From the NCBI GenBank assembly GCA_900548735.1, contig URMC01000071.1, positions 1-9,061 on the forward strand: a stretch of DNA of 9,061 nucleotides. Reading direction: 5' to 3'. The position numbers were made by a program, and so were the translations under genes. Origin of the DNA: an uncultured Eubacteriales bacterium (GTDB lineage Bacteria > Bacillota > Clostridia > Oscillospirales > CAG-272). Below are positions 1 through 6,428 of the stretch, piece by piece; position 1 is the first letter of the stretch, and every line of letters begins with the position of its first letter. The notes beneath the pieces are model-generated. The model ran no database searches and was not told the DNA's origin. It worked only from the letters and a program-made list of their open reading frames with translations.

Positions 1-2102
1 GCCGCAGCGGCGGCCTCCTCGGGATCCTCCTCGGCGGGCTCGCCGGCTGGGTCTTCCTCTGTGGGGTCCTCTGCTCCGGGCTCCTCGGCGGGCTCTTCCT
101 CTTTGGTTTCCTCGGCTACGGGCTCCTCGGCGGGCTCTTCCTTGACTTCTTCGACGGGAGTCTCTTTTACAGGCTCTTCCTTCGGTTCTTCAACCGGTTT
201 TTCCTTCGGTTCTTCCTTGGCAGGGGCGTTTTTCTTTGCTTTTGCCGCGGCTTCCTGCTTTTTTTGCTTGGAGCCGGTGATCAGCATGGTCAGCAGGCAG
301 ATCACAATGACCGCGCCTGCGGCAATCAGGAATCCGGTCTGACGGGTGGTGAAGAAAACCAGCGGCAGGAAGGGGAGGAAGGAGTAGGTCTTCATTCTCT
401 TCTTGAAGCGAACGGTTTTGACAATGGTAATCACCAACAGAAGTGCGGCACCGCCGAACAGAATGCCGATGACTGCCCAGACCCAGTAACTGATCTTTTC
501 AAAAACCAACGCGTTGTCCTGATACTTGGTAGTGAAGTGGGTAGAGTCATATTCCAGTACGGTAAATTTCCCTTCATTGGCGTTTGACACAATGATGGAG
601 CCGTTCTGATAATGGAATCCGCAACCGACGCGGATCGTTGCCCCTTGGTAAGCAACCGCTTTTTCCGCGCCGTTGTTCCCGTAAAGCGTATTGGCATAGC
701 CAAGGTAGATATCGGCATTGCCGCTGCCTTTGATGACAGGCGTGCCGGAAAGATAGATTTTACCGGTCCCGTTATTGCGGATGGCAACAGAATTGATGGA
801 GATGATACTGCCGGAGTCAATATTCAGGTTGCCGCCCTGCGCAACGATCGCGATGGTGGCGGGGGCAAGGATTTTGCCTTTGCCGGTGATCTTCAGTGTG
901 CCGAAGGAGACCGTCAGAGGCTCGGAAACAGTCAGAACATATTTGTCAAGATTCAGTGTGTAATTGCCGCCGATATCCAGGGCACCCGTGCGGATGTTGG
1001 CAAGCAGAGTCAATACGGCGTCGGTGCTCTGACGGGCAAAGCGTACTGCGTCGGAGAGGTTGGCAAATACGCTGTCTTCGTTCTTTGCCGTTACCTTGAC
1101 TACGGGTCTTGTCGCGGAAAGCGCGGGCTTTTCGTTTACATCCGTCCATGCAAAGCATTTGGCGCTGTCGGGCGAGTCGGTCAGGGTATATGCATTGAGC
1201 GTGCGTGCGGTTTCCGCGGCGTTTTGCGATTCCAGCCACTCGGTCACCTCGCCGGTTACCCCGGTATTCATGTCGGTGGTGGTAGCGGTATTACGGTAAA
1301 AATAACAACCCGTTGCCACAACGGTATCGGCGCTGTCACCTACAAAGGTGCCTGCCGTGCCTGTAGCGGAAATACGCCCGCCCATCAGGCAGTTATAAAA
1401 CGCGGTATTGCTGCAACTGCCGAACAGCCCGCCGGCAGCATTGCTCGCGGAAACGGTTGCGAAGGATGCGCAGTTGACAACCTGCTGCGGGGAGCCGATG
1501 GCGCTTCCCACAAGCCCGCCGACTGCGGTTTCGCCGGTGACCTTGCCGTTTACGGAGATATTGTACATCCGGACATAACCAAGGACACAGCCGATCACGC
1601 CACCCACATTTTCTTTACCGGAAATGGCGGCATTGACCAGCGTAAACCCGTGAATCGTGGCGCCTCTCACATAGCCGAACAAGCCTGCCGCGTTGTTTTT
1701 CTCCTCCACGAAAAGGTTGGAGATCGTATGACCGGCACCGTTGAAAATGCCGCGGAAGGGCGTTTCGGGCTTATTACCGATGGGCGTGAGCAACGGCAGG
1801 GGTGAGCTGGGGTCATACTGATCACCCAGAACAATGTCACCCGTCAGCTGAAAATAAATGCCGATGGTCGGTTTGCCCGCGTTGACATAGGAAGCCAACA
1901 GGCGTAGCTCGTTTGCGTTGCTGACGGTAACACTGTCGCCGGAGTTCAATGCGACGGTGTATTTCCCGTCATCATACACGGCTGTCATTGTGTAGGTTTT
2001 GCCCTCGGTTTTGTCGGTGGCGGCGGATGCCGTTACGCCGAATACTGCCGCGAGGGACAGTACCATACACAGCGTCAGGGTGAGTGCGAGAAGCTTTTTC
2101 AT
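1..2102 (-). CDS. GLUG-repeat surface protein with membrane segments and Glu/Pro-rich tail (C-terminus off window)
   Basis: An open frame of 700 codons runs from ATG at 2102 to the left edge with no stop, so the C-terminus is missing. The start has a GGGAGGA site 8 bases upstream. Residues 1-27 form a signal peptide (KK, hydrophobic core, ASA cleavage site). Around residues 100-130 is an LTPIG...FRGIFNGAGHTISNL-like lead-in typical of GLUG proteins. Five G-x-hydrophobic-hydrophobic-G motifs follow, at residues 139, 167, 195, 224 and 251. Residues about 330-520 are Gly/Asn/Ile-rich with short beta-strand patterns, suggesting a right-handed beta-helix. Hydrophobic stretches lie at 538-561, 573-584 (short) and 590-609, with a basic loop at 565-571. 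From 617 on the chain is Lys/Ala- and then Glu/Pro-rich. Inference: an exported protein held in the membrane, with its repeat domain outside and its acidic tail probably cytoplasmic if there are three membrane passes. Function, possibly adhesion or glycan binding, is unknown. It is separated from the DUF4830 gene by a terminator and its own promoter, so it is probably monocistronic here. Confidence 0.85.
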   Translation of the reverse strand, partial: MKKLLALTLTLCMVLSLAAVFGVTASAATDKTEGKTYTMTAVYDDGKYTVALNSGDSVTVSNANELRLLASYVNAGKPTIGIYFQLTGDIVLGDQYDPSSPLPLLTPIGNKPETPFRGIFNGAGHTISNLFVEEKNNAAGLFGYVRGATIHGFTLVNAAISGKENVGGVIGCVLGYVRMYNISVNGKVTGETAVGGLVGSAIGSPQQVVNCASFATVSASNAAGGLFGSCSNTAFYNCLMGGRISATGTAGTFVGDSADTVVATGCYFYRNTATTTDMNTGVTGEVTEWLESQNAAETARTLNAYTLTDSPDSAKCFAWTDVNEKPALSATRPVVKVTAKNEDSVFANLSDAVRFARQSTDAVLTLLANIRTGALDIGGNYTLNLDKYVLTVSEPLTVSFGTLKITGKGKILAPATIAIVAQGGNLNIDSGSIISINSVAIRNNGTGKIYLSGTPVIKGSGNADIYLGYANTLYGNNGAEKAVAYQGATIRVGCGFHYQNGSIIVSNANEGKFTVLEYDSTHFTTKYQDNALVFEKISYWVWAVIGILFGGAALLLVITIVKTVRFKKRMKTYSFLPFLPLVFFTTRQTGFLIAAGAVIVICLLTMLITGSKQKKQEAAAKAKKNAPAKEEPKEKPVEEPKEEPVKETPVEEVKEEPAEEPVAEETKEEEPAEEPGAEDPTEEDPAGEPAEEDPEEAAAA
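15..230 (-). repeat. low-complexity direct repeats encoding the Glu/Pro tail
   Basis: This stretch encodes about 72 residues built from EEP, EEPV, KEEP and AEEP units. There are DNA-level direct repeats: a 22-base unit at 79-100 recurs exactly at 121-142 (42-base, 14-codon period). A 15-base unit at 177-191 recurs at 201-215 (24-base, 8-codon period). All periods are multiples of three, so copy-number change would keep the frame. The repeat continues beyond the window edge or ends just at it. Confidence 0.8.
1338..1688 (-). repeat. five GLUG-type protein repeats, ~28-residue period
   Basis: The motifs AGLFG (residue 139), GGVIG (167), GGLVG (195), GGLFG (224) and GTFVG (251) are spaced 28, 28, 29 and 27 residues apart. 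The segments between them carry the usual hydrophobic/Asn/Cys pattern (for example VNAAISGKENVGG and VNGKVTGETAVGG). This matches the GLUG motif family found in bacterial surface proteins. The repeats have diverged at DNA level, so they are protein repeats and not recent duplications. Confidence 0.75.
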
Positions 2103-2110
2103 CAAAATAG

Positions 2111-2117
2111 TCCTCCC
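2111..2117 (-). promoter_or_regulatory. ribosome binding site of the GLUG protein gene
   Basis: GGGAGGA lies 8 bases before the ATG at 2102 on the minus strand. It fixes this start, which also gives an intact signal peptide. Confidence 0.8.
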
Positions 2118-2185
2118 ATAAAAAATTGAGTGTCGACTGCCGCAATTCCGTAGCCGCAGAGCCGGCTATGAATTTGCGTTACCTT

Positions 2186-2214
2186 ATTATAGCATATAAA
2201 TATTTTTTTTGCAC
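2186..2214 (-). promoter_or_regulatory. probable sigma-A promoter of the GLUG protein gene
   Basis: On the minus strand an extended -10, TGCTATAAT, ends at 2186. Its hexamer occupies 2191-2186. A weak -35 (GTGCAA, 3 of 6 matches) sits 17 bases upstream at 2214-2209. The extended -10 TG could offset the poor -35. The region upstream (2215-2290) is very AT-rich and might act as an UP element. The predicted transcript start is about 75 bases before the ATG. Confidence 0.65.
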
Positions 2215-2399
2215 ATGATTTTTGTTGATTTTGAAAAATAATGCCAAATTTAATATTTTATTTACATTTTTATTTTAAAAAACGAAGGATGAACTACTCC
2301 GAACAACTCATTTTGTTGTATTTTTGAAAGAATGCAATATTTTTGAAGGGAGAATTTTCCGAAATCCGGATTAGCCGCATGACGTGTCGTGTTTTCCGC

Positions 2400-2448
2400 A
2401 AAAAAAGCCCCTCCCGCTCTCTCCTGAAGAAAAGAGCGCCGGGAGGGG
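2400..2448 (-). terminator. intrinsic terminator of the DUF4830 gene
   Basis: A perfect 9-bp stem pairs 2408-2416 (CCCCTCCCG) with 2440-2448 (CGGGAGGGG). Three further pairs (CTC/GAG) form inside it after a small bulge. Read on the minus strand, the stem is followed by a seven-base T run (2406-2400). The hairpin starts 26 bases past the stop codon. There is no T run on the plus-strand side, so it works in one direction. Confidence 0.9.
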
Positions 2449-2474
2449 TGTGAAAAAGCACAAAACGCGGCACG

Positions 2475-2966
2475 TTATCGGGTGAATCCGTGCAGAAAAC
2501 CGTTTTGGTCGGCACTGCAGATGTCGCCGCCGATGACCCGCCCGCGGCAGATCAGCAGATTGGCAAGCACCTCGCCGTCATAGCCTTCATAGTTGGTCAC
2601 GCGGTAGGTATAGCGTTCCACGGTGCGGGAAGCGTATTTGGAGAGATCCAGCCCCTGCGCGCGTTGCAGTTCGTTATAAGCGGCAAAAACCTTGTCAAAC
2701 TCAGCGGGTATTGCCACATTTGCGCTTTCCTTGGGCGTTTCTTCCACCTGCCAGCCGAACTGAGCGAGAAACGTGATACGGTCCTCGTTGGAGCGGATTT
2801 TCTCATAATTGACGGTTTCGGTATTCTCCGCCGGCACCTCGGTTCCCGCAGCGGCAACCGGCTGTAACTCCGGCACCAGTGCAATCAGGGTAATCAGCGC
2901 CGCAAGCGCCACACAGATGATGGCGAAAAAACGGATGGTTCCGGCGCGCATAGAACAGATAAACAT
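2475..2966 (-). CDS. membrane-anchored DUF4830-type protein
   Basis: The protein is 163 residues. Residues 10-31 form one hydrophobic helix after a short Arg-containing N-terminus (uncleaved anchor or signal peptide). An Ala/Glu-rich linker leads to a compact domain at about 55-163. I recognise the DUF4830 pattern: IRSNEDRITFLAQFGW (58-72), IPAEFDKVFAAYNELQRAQGLDLSKY (86-111), a YTYRVTNYEGY strand (119-129) and the C-terminal VIGGDICSADQNGFLHGF (144-161). Known of the family: small anchored or lipoprotein-like proteins of Firmicutes with no assigned function. A longer frame opens at 3059, but an AGGAGG site 8 bases before 2966 sets the start there and removes an unlikely basic extension. Cys140 and Cys150 are both extracytoplasmic and could form a disulfide. 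The gene diverges from the phosphohexomutase gene and has its own terminator. I found no convincing promoter in the gap upstream. Confidence 0.8.
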   Translation of the reverse strand: MFICSMRAGTIRFFAIICVALAALITLIALVPELQPVAAAGTEVPAENTETVNYEKIRSNEDRITFLAQFGWQVEETPKESANVAIPAEFDKVFAAYNELQRAQGLDLSKYASRTVERYTYRVTNYEGYDGEVLANLLICRGRVIGGDICSADQNGFLHGFTR

Positions 2967-2974
2967 AGCGGTTT

Positions 2975-2980
2975 CCTCCT
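2975..2980 (-). promoter_or_regulatory. ribosome binding site that decides the DUF4830 start
   Basis: A perfect AGGAGG sits 8 bases upstream of the ATG at 2966 on the minus strand. The alternative upstream ATG at 3059 lacks a comparable site. Confidence 0.85.
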
Positions 2981-3127
2981 TCTGACTTTGCCTTTTCCGG
3001 CAACTGTTAAAAGATACGTGCGCGCCGCCTGTTTTATGACAGCGCATTTTCTGCAACATCCCCCCACATATGCGCGAAAAGAAGCCTTTTTTTACAAAAA
3101 AGCCCGAAAATAATCTGCATTTTCCGG

Positions 3128-3156
3128 TTGAAATCCGGGCAGGAATATGTTATAAT
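3128..3156 (+). promoter_or_regulatory. strong sigma-A promoter of the phosphohexomutase gene
   Basis: TTGAAA (3128-3133), a 17-base spacer and TATAAT (3151-3156), with an extended -10 TG at 3148-3149. This is 11 of 12 consensus positions. The expected transcript start is near 3163, giving a leader of about 33 bases before the ATG at 3196. Confidence 0.9.
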
Positions 3157-3181
3157 ATACCGTGAACGATAATGTGCGGTG

Positions 3182-3189
3182 AGGGAGGA
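3182..3189 (+). promoter_or_regulatory. ribosome binding site that decides the phosphohexomutase start
   Basis: AGGGAGGA ends 6 bases before the ATG at 3196. An in-frame ATG at 3172 is only about 10 bases from the predicted transcript start and would contain this site, so it is not the start. Confidence 0.85.
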
Positions 3190-3195
3190 TGCATA

Positions 3196-4878
3196 ATGAC
3201 CGAGAGAAACGAGATGCAACTGTACGAACAATGGTGCCGCGAGGGCGCGGCAGACGCGGCAACCCGAAAGGAACTGGAGGGGATCCGCGGCAACGCGGCG
3301 GAAATCCGCGACCGGTTTTATACCGACCTTGCGTTTGGCACGGCGGGAATGCGCGGGGTGCTGGGCGCCGGAACCAACCGGATGAACCGGTATACCGTGC
3401 GCAAAGCGACCGAGGGCTATGCGCGCTTTTTGGAAAAGCACGACCCGAACGCGAGAGAAAAGGGCGTTGTCATCGCCCACGATAATCGGCGTATGAGCCG
3501 CGAGTTCTGTATGGAAACGGCGGGCGTGCTGGCAAAACACGGGATCAAGGCGTATATTTTCGGGAGTCTGCGCCCCACGCCGGAGCTTTCCTTTGCGGTG
3601 CGTTATCTCGGCACGTCCGGGGGGGTAATGATCACCGCCTCCCACAATCCGCCCGAATACAACGGCTATAAACTGTATGACAGCGAGGGGTGCCAGCTGG
3701 TGCCGAAATACACGGACGAACTTTCCGGGATTGTGAACGCCATCGCCGACCCGCTTACGGTGGAAGCGCTGGACGCACAGGCGGCGGGCGATCTGATCGT
3801 GATGCCGGACGAGCGCGTGGACGAGGCGTATTACCGCGAGGTGATGAAAATCCGTCTGCACCCGGATGTGGAGAAAAACAACCTCAAAGTCGTGTATTCC
3901 CCCCAGCACGGCACGGGAAACGTGCCGGTGCGCGAGGTGCTGAAACGGTGCGGCTATCACGTGGTGCCGGTGGAGGAGCAGTGCTTCCCGGATAAAGATT
4001 TTATCAACACCAAGTCCCCGAATCCGGAAGTTGCCGCGGCATACGAAAAAGCGATTGAACTGGCGAAGAAGGTGGATGCCGATATTGCCATCACTACCGA
4101 CCCCGATTGCGACCGCCTTGGCGTGGTGGTAAAGCGGGACGGCGAATACGTGCTGATGAGCGGCAACCAGTCCGGCGCGGTGCTGTTGGATTATATTCTT
4201 TCCGCCAGACAGGCGGCGGGCACGCTGCCGGCAAACGCCGTGATGTGCAACACGGTGGTAACGTCTACCCTCGGCGATCGCGTGTGTGAGAAATACGGCG
4301 TGCGGGTGGTTAAAACCCTGACCGGCTTCAAGTTTATCGGCGATAAGATTCACACTTTTGAAACCACGGGCGAGGCGGAGTTTGTCTTCGGCTATGAGGA
4401 AAGTTATGGCTGTCTCATTTCGCCGATCGCCAGAGACAAGGACGCCGTGCAGGCATCCCTGATGCTCTGCGAAGCGGCGGCGTATTATAAGGAACAGGGA
4501 AGGACGCTTCTTGACGTCCTTGACTCCCTATATGCCGAGCACGGCTACTTCCTTGACGCGCAGACCAGCGTGGTGAAAAAAGGCGAGGACGGCGCGGCGG
4601 CGATTGCGGCGCTGTTGGAGAATCTTCGCAAAAACCCGCCGCAGGAGGCGGACGGCGTTGCCGTGACCGCAGTAGAGGATTACCTTGCGCCTGAGATGCA
4701 GGCGGCGGGCTTCCCGCCCTCCAATGTGTTGCGGTTTCTGCTTGCCGACGGCAGTTGGGTCGCGGTGCGCCCCAGCGGCACGGAGCCGAAATGCAAGTAT
4801 TATTATTGTGTAGTCGGCAGCGGGAAAGCCGATGCCGAGAAAAAGCACGCCGCGATGCGTGCGGTGTTTGAAAAATAA
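3196..4878 (+). CDS. pgcA: phosphoglucomutase/phosphomannomutase (alpha-D-phosphohexomutase superfamily)
   Basis: This 560-residue cytoplasmic enzyme interconverts hexose 1- and 6-phosphates through a phosphoserine intermediate, feeding glucose-1-phosphate to glycogen, nucleotide-sugar and cell-wall synthesis. All four superfamily signatures are present: TASHNPPEYNGYK with active-site Ser149, the metal loop DPDCDR (302-307), the sugar-binding GYEESYG (399-405) and the phosphate-binding RPSGTEPK (525-532). The N-terminal FGTAGMRG substrate/phosphate loop is also present. The length and the long GYEESYG-type core fit the larger PgcA/PGM2-like branch rather than the roughly 450-residue GlmM/ManB branch. 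Whether glucose or mannose phosphate is preferred cannot be read from the sequence. The gene has its own promoter and probably forms a single-gene unit, because gap downstream has a separate promoter. The symbol follows the Bacillus subtilis homologue and is a family-level assignment. Confidence 0.93.
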   Translation: MTERNEMQLYEQWCREGAADAATRKELEGIRGNAAEIRDRFYTDLAFGTAGMRGVLGAGTNRMNRYTVRKATEGYARFLEKHDPNAREKGVVIAHDNRRMSREFCMETAGVLAKHGIKAYIFGSLRPTPELSFAVRYLGTSGGVMITASHNPPEYNGYKLYDSEGCQLVPKYTDELSGIVNAIADPLTVEALDAQAAGDLIVMPDERVDEAYYREVMKIRLHPDVEKNNLKVVYSPQHGTGNVPVREVLKRCGYHVVPVEEQCFPDKDFINTKSPNPEVAAAYEKAIELAKKVDADIAITTDPDCDRLGVVVKRDGEYVLMSGNQSGAVLLDYILSARQAAGTLPANAVMCNTVVTSTLGDRVCEKYGVRVVKTLTGFKFIGDKIHTFETTGEAEFVFGYEESYGCLISPIARDKDAVQASLMLCEAAAYYKEQGRTLLDVLDSLYAEHGYFLDAQTSVVKKGEDGAAAIAALLENLRKNPPQEADGVAVTAVEDYLAPEMQAAGFPPSNVLRFLLADGSWVAVRPSGTEPKCKYYYCVVGSGKADAEKKHAAMRAVFEK

Positions 4879-4887
4879 ACGCCCACT

Positions 4888-4915
4888 GTGCCGGGTGGGG
4901 CACCCCGCCCGGCAC
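4888..4915 (+). terminator. strong hairpin after the phosphohexomutase gene, lacking a T run
   Basis: An 8-bp perfect GC-rich stem pairs 4888-4895 (GTGCCGGG) with 4908-4915 (CCCGGCAC). After one T.G pair it extends by GGG/CCC to a small loop. It starts 10 bases after the stop codon. No run of T follows directly; the next is a short one at 4941-4945. It may be a 3' stability element or an inefficient or factor-assisted terminator. Confidence 0.5.
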
Positions 4916-4986
4916 GGCAAAGCGCACAAGCGGACCATCATTTTTCCCCCGGTTTGCTAAAATTTGATGAATTTTTGTCAAAGGGC

Positions 4987-5015
4987 TTGCCAAAACGGGA
5001 AAAATGCGGTACAAT
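4987..5015 (+). promoter_or_regulatory. sigma-A promoter of gap
   Basis: TTGCCA (4987-4992), a 17-base spacer and TACAAT (5010-5015), 10 of 12 consensus positions. The expected transcript start is near 5022, giving a short 40-base A-rich leader. Confidence 0.85.
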
Positions 5016-5047
5016 AGAACAGGTTCCAAAAGTCATTTCAAAAAAAC

Positions 5048-5053
5048 GGAGGA
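5048..5053 (+). promoter_or_regulatory. ribosome binding site that decides the gap start
   Basis: GGAGGA lies 8 bases before the ATG at 5062. The open frame extends back to 4888, but that part precedes the promoter and reads as unrelated low-quality sequence. Confidence 0.85.
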
Positions 5054-5061
5054 TTTTTACA

Positions 5062-6102
5062 ATGTCTGAAAAAAAAGCTGTAAAAGTTGCGATTAACGGT
5101 TTCGGCAGAATCGGCCGGCTTGCTTTCCGCCAGATGTTCGGCGCTGAGGGGTATGAGGTGGTTGCCATCAACGATCTGACCAGCCCCAAGATGCTGGCTC
5201 ACCTGCTGAAGTACGACACTGCACAGGGCTCTTACCTTGGCAGAATCGGTGAGGACAAGCACACCGTAGAGGCTACTGAGGACTCCATCATCGTGGACGG
5301 AAAAGAAATCAAGATCTACGCCGAGAAGAACGCGGCTGATTGCCCCTGGGGCAAGATCGGTGTGGACGTTGTGCTGGAGTGCACCGGTTTCTACACCTCC
5401 AAGGAGAAATCCATGGCTCACATCCAGGCTGGCGCAAAGAAGGTTGTTATTTCCGCTCCCGCCGGCAAGGACCTCAAGACCATTGTTTACAACGTCAACA
5501 ACAACACCCTGACCAAGGAAGATCAGATCATTTCCGCTGCTTCCTGCACCACCAACTGCCTGGCTCCCATGGCTAAGGCTCTGAACGACTACGCACCCAT
5601 TCAGTCCGGCATTATGACCACCGTGCATGCTTACACCGGTGACCAGATGATCCTGGACGGCCCGCAGCGCAAGGGCGACCTTCGCCGTGCACGCGCAGGC
5701 GCGCAGAACATCGTTCCGAACTCCACCGGCGCCGCAAAGGCAATCGGTCTGGTTATTCCGGAACTGAACGGCAAGCTGATCGGCTCCGCTCAGCGCGTTC
5801 CTACCCCCACCGGCTCCACCACGATCCTGGTTGCCGTTGTGAAGGGCAAGGACATCACCGTGGAAAGCATCAATGCCGCAATGAAGGCTGCTTCCAATGA
5901 GTCTTTCGGCTACAACACCGAGGAGATTGTTTCCTCCGATGTGATCGGTATGCGTTACGGCTCTCTGTTTGACGCAACTCAGACCATGGTTGCCAAGATT
6001 GATGACGACACCTATCAGGTGCAGGTTGTTGCATGGTATGACAACGAGAACTCCTACACCTCTCAGATGGTTCGTACCATTAAGTACTTCGCTGAGATCT
6101 GA
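5062..6102 (+). CDS. gap: NAD-dependent glyceraldehyde-3-phosphate dehydrogenase (phosphorylating)
   Basis: This 346-residue glycolytic enzyme oxidises glyceraldehyde-3-phosphate to 1,3-bisphosphoglycerate with NAD+ in the cytoplasm. The Rossmann loop NGFGRIGR is at residues 12-19. Asp38 in AINDLTS is the residue that usually selects NAD over NADP. The catalytic motif SAASCTTNCLAP places the nucleophile at Cys162, and the general base is His189 in TTVHAYTGDQ. The conserved LRRARAGAQNIVPNSTGAAKAIG and WYDNE(N/x)SY segments are intact. The DGPQRKGDLRRARAG wording is typical of clostridial GapA. Length fits the family. Codon use is visibly more restricted than in the neighbours (AAG, GAG, CTG and GCT favoured), as expected for a very highly expressed gene. 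It has its own promoter and double terminator. The usual glycolytic partner pgk does not follow. Confidence 0.97.
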   Translation: MSEKKAVKVAINGFGRIGRLAFRQMFGAEGYEVVAINDLTSPKMLAHLLKYDTAQGSYLGRIGEDKHTVEATEDSIIVDGKEIKIYAEKNAADCPWGKIGVDVVLECTGFYTSKEKSMAHIQAGAKKVVISAPAGKDLKTIVYNVNNNTLTKEDQIISAASCTTNCLAPMAKALNDYAPIQSGIMTTVHAYTGDQMILDGPQRKGDLRRARAGAQNIVPNSTGAAKAIGLVIPELNGKLIGSAQRVPTPTGSTTILVAVVKGKDITVESINAAMKAASNESFGYNTEEIVSSDVIGMRYGSLFDATQTMVAKIDDDTYQVQVVAWYDNENSYTSQMVRTIKYFAEI

Positions 6103-6109
6103 GTCTGAC

Positions 6110-6144
6110 AAAAAATCCTCCGCCGCAAGGCGGGGGATTTTTTT
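6110..6144 (+). terminator. first intrinsic terminator of gap
   Basis: The stem 6116-6124 (TCCTCCGCC) pairs with 6129-6137, with one T.G wobble, across a GCAA tetraloop of GNRA type. Seven T (6138-6144) follow, and a run of A (6110-6115) precedes, allowing the stem to extend. It starts 8 bases past the stop codon. Confidence 0.95.
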
Positions 6145-6151
6145 CGGAAAT

Positions 6152-6182
6152 AAAAAGAACGCGGCGTTGCCGCGTTCTTTTT
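6152..6182. terminator. second, symmetrical terminator hairpin
   Basis: A perfect 14-bp stem pairs 6152-6165 with 6169-6182 across a three-base loop. The outer part is AAAAAG/CTTTTT, so it ends in T on either strand and could stop transcription in both directions. It sits 7 bases after the T run of the first terminator. It backs up termination of gap and shields the ROK operon from read-through. Confidence 0.85.
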
Positions 6183-6369
6183 ATACGTTTTTTGTCGGCG
6201 CTTCCATCCCGTGAAAACCCGGCTCCGGCGTTTCGCAGATGCAAAAACCGTCCGCCGTGCCCCTCAATCAGGCCGCGCCGCGGCATCCATCAGACCGGCA
6301 GAGCCGCTGAACACCATCGCGCGCCGCGCCGACCTTCCGGTGAATTTTTCAAAAATGTGCGTCTCCCTC
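6183..6369. other. GC-rich intergenic spacer with no recognised content
   Basis: Lying between the gap terminators and the ROK promoter, this GC-rich stretch holds short open frames on both strands. None has a ribosome binding site or recognisable protein features. A short palindrome (ATTTTT-C-AAAAAT) occurs near 6344-6356. It may be decayed coding sequence or an upstream regulatory region; nothing firm can be said. Confidence 0.4.
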
Positions 6370-6398
6370 TTGACAAAGATTTTTCTTTGTTTTATAAT
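6370..6398 (+). promoter_or_regulatory. perfect consensus promoter of the ROK-YgjV-GH2 operon
   Basis: TTGACA (6370-6375), a 17-base spacer and TATAAT (6393-6398) match the sigma-A consensus at all 12 positions. The predicted start is near 6405. A promoter this strong on a regulator-plus-catabolism operon suggests that it is held down by a repressor. Confidence 0.93.
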
Positions 6399-6418
6399 TA
6401 TATCAATCATTGATATAA
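6398..6418. promoter_or_regulatory. 9+9 bp palindrome, probable operator of the ROK repressor
   Basis: TTATATCAA (6398-6406) and TTGATATAA (6410-6418) are perfect inverted repeats around a three-base centre, TCA. The palindrome overlaps the last base of the -10, spans the predicted transcript start and reaches the first A of the ribosome binding site. A dimer bound here would block RNA polymerase. The adjacent gene encodes a winged-helix ROK protein, so autoregulation is the simplest reading (inference). Confidence 0.75.
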
Positions 6419-6428
6419 AGGAGAGCAT

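Larger units (their letters stand above)
2103..2474. other. 372-base intergenic region between two minus-strand genes
   Basis: It holds the ribosome binding site and promoter of the GLUG gene on the left and the terminator of the DUF4830 gene on the right. Between them (about 2215-2399) the DNA is AT-rich, with no convincing gene, RNA or repeat. A 73-codon minus-strand frame crossing the terminator has no ribosome binding site or recognisable protein character. Confidence 0.7.

Noticed and set aside
612..1805. 397-codon plus-strand open frame antisense to the GLUG protein gene
   Set aside because: The minus strand gives a signal peptide, regular repeats and membrane segments in one 700-codon frame; the plus frame has none of these and no ribosome binding site.
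2303..2325. Small hairpin (ACAAC/GTTGT) followed by ATTTTT on the plus strand
   Set aside because: The stem is only 5 bp and no plus-strand gene lies upstream to be terminated.
2294..2515. 73-codon minus-strand open frame
   Set aside because: It runs through the terminator and overlaps the end of the DUF4830 gene, with no ribosome binding site.
3034..4353. 439-codon open frame antisense to the phosphohexomutase gene
   Set aside because: The sense strand encodes an enzyme with all family motifs; the antisense product is His/Arg-rich with no recognisable pattern.
5038..6111. 357-codon open frame antisense to gap
   Set aside because: It mirrors the gap coding sequence exactly, lacks a ribosome binding site and arises from the strong codon bias of gap.
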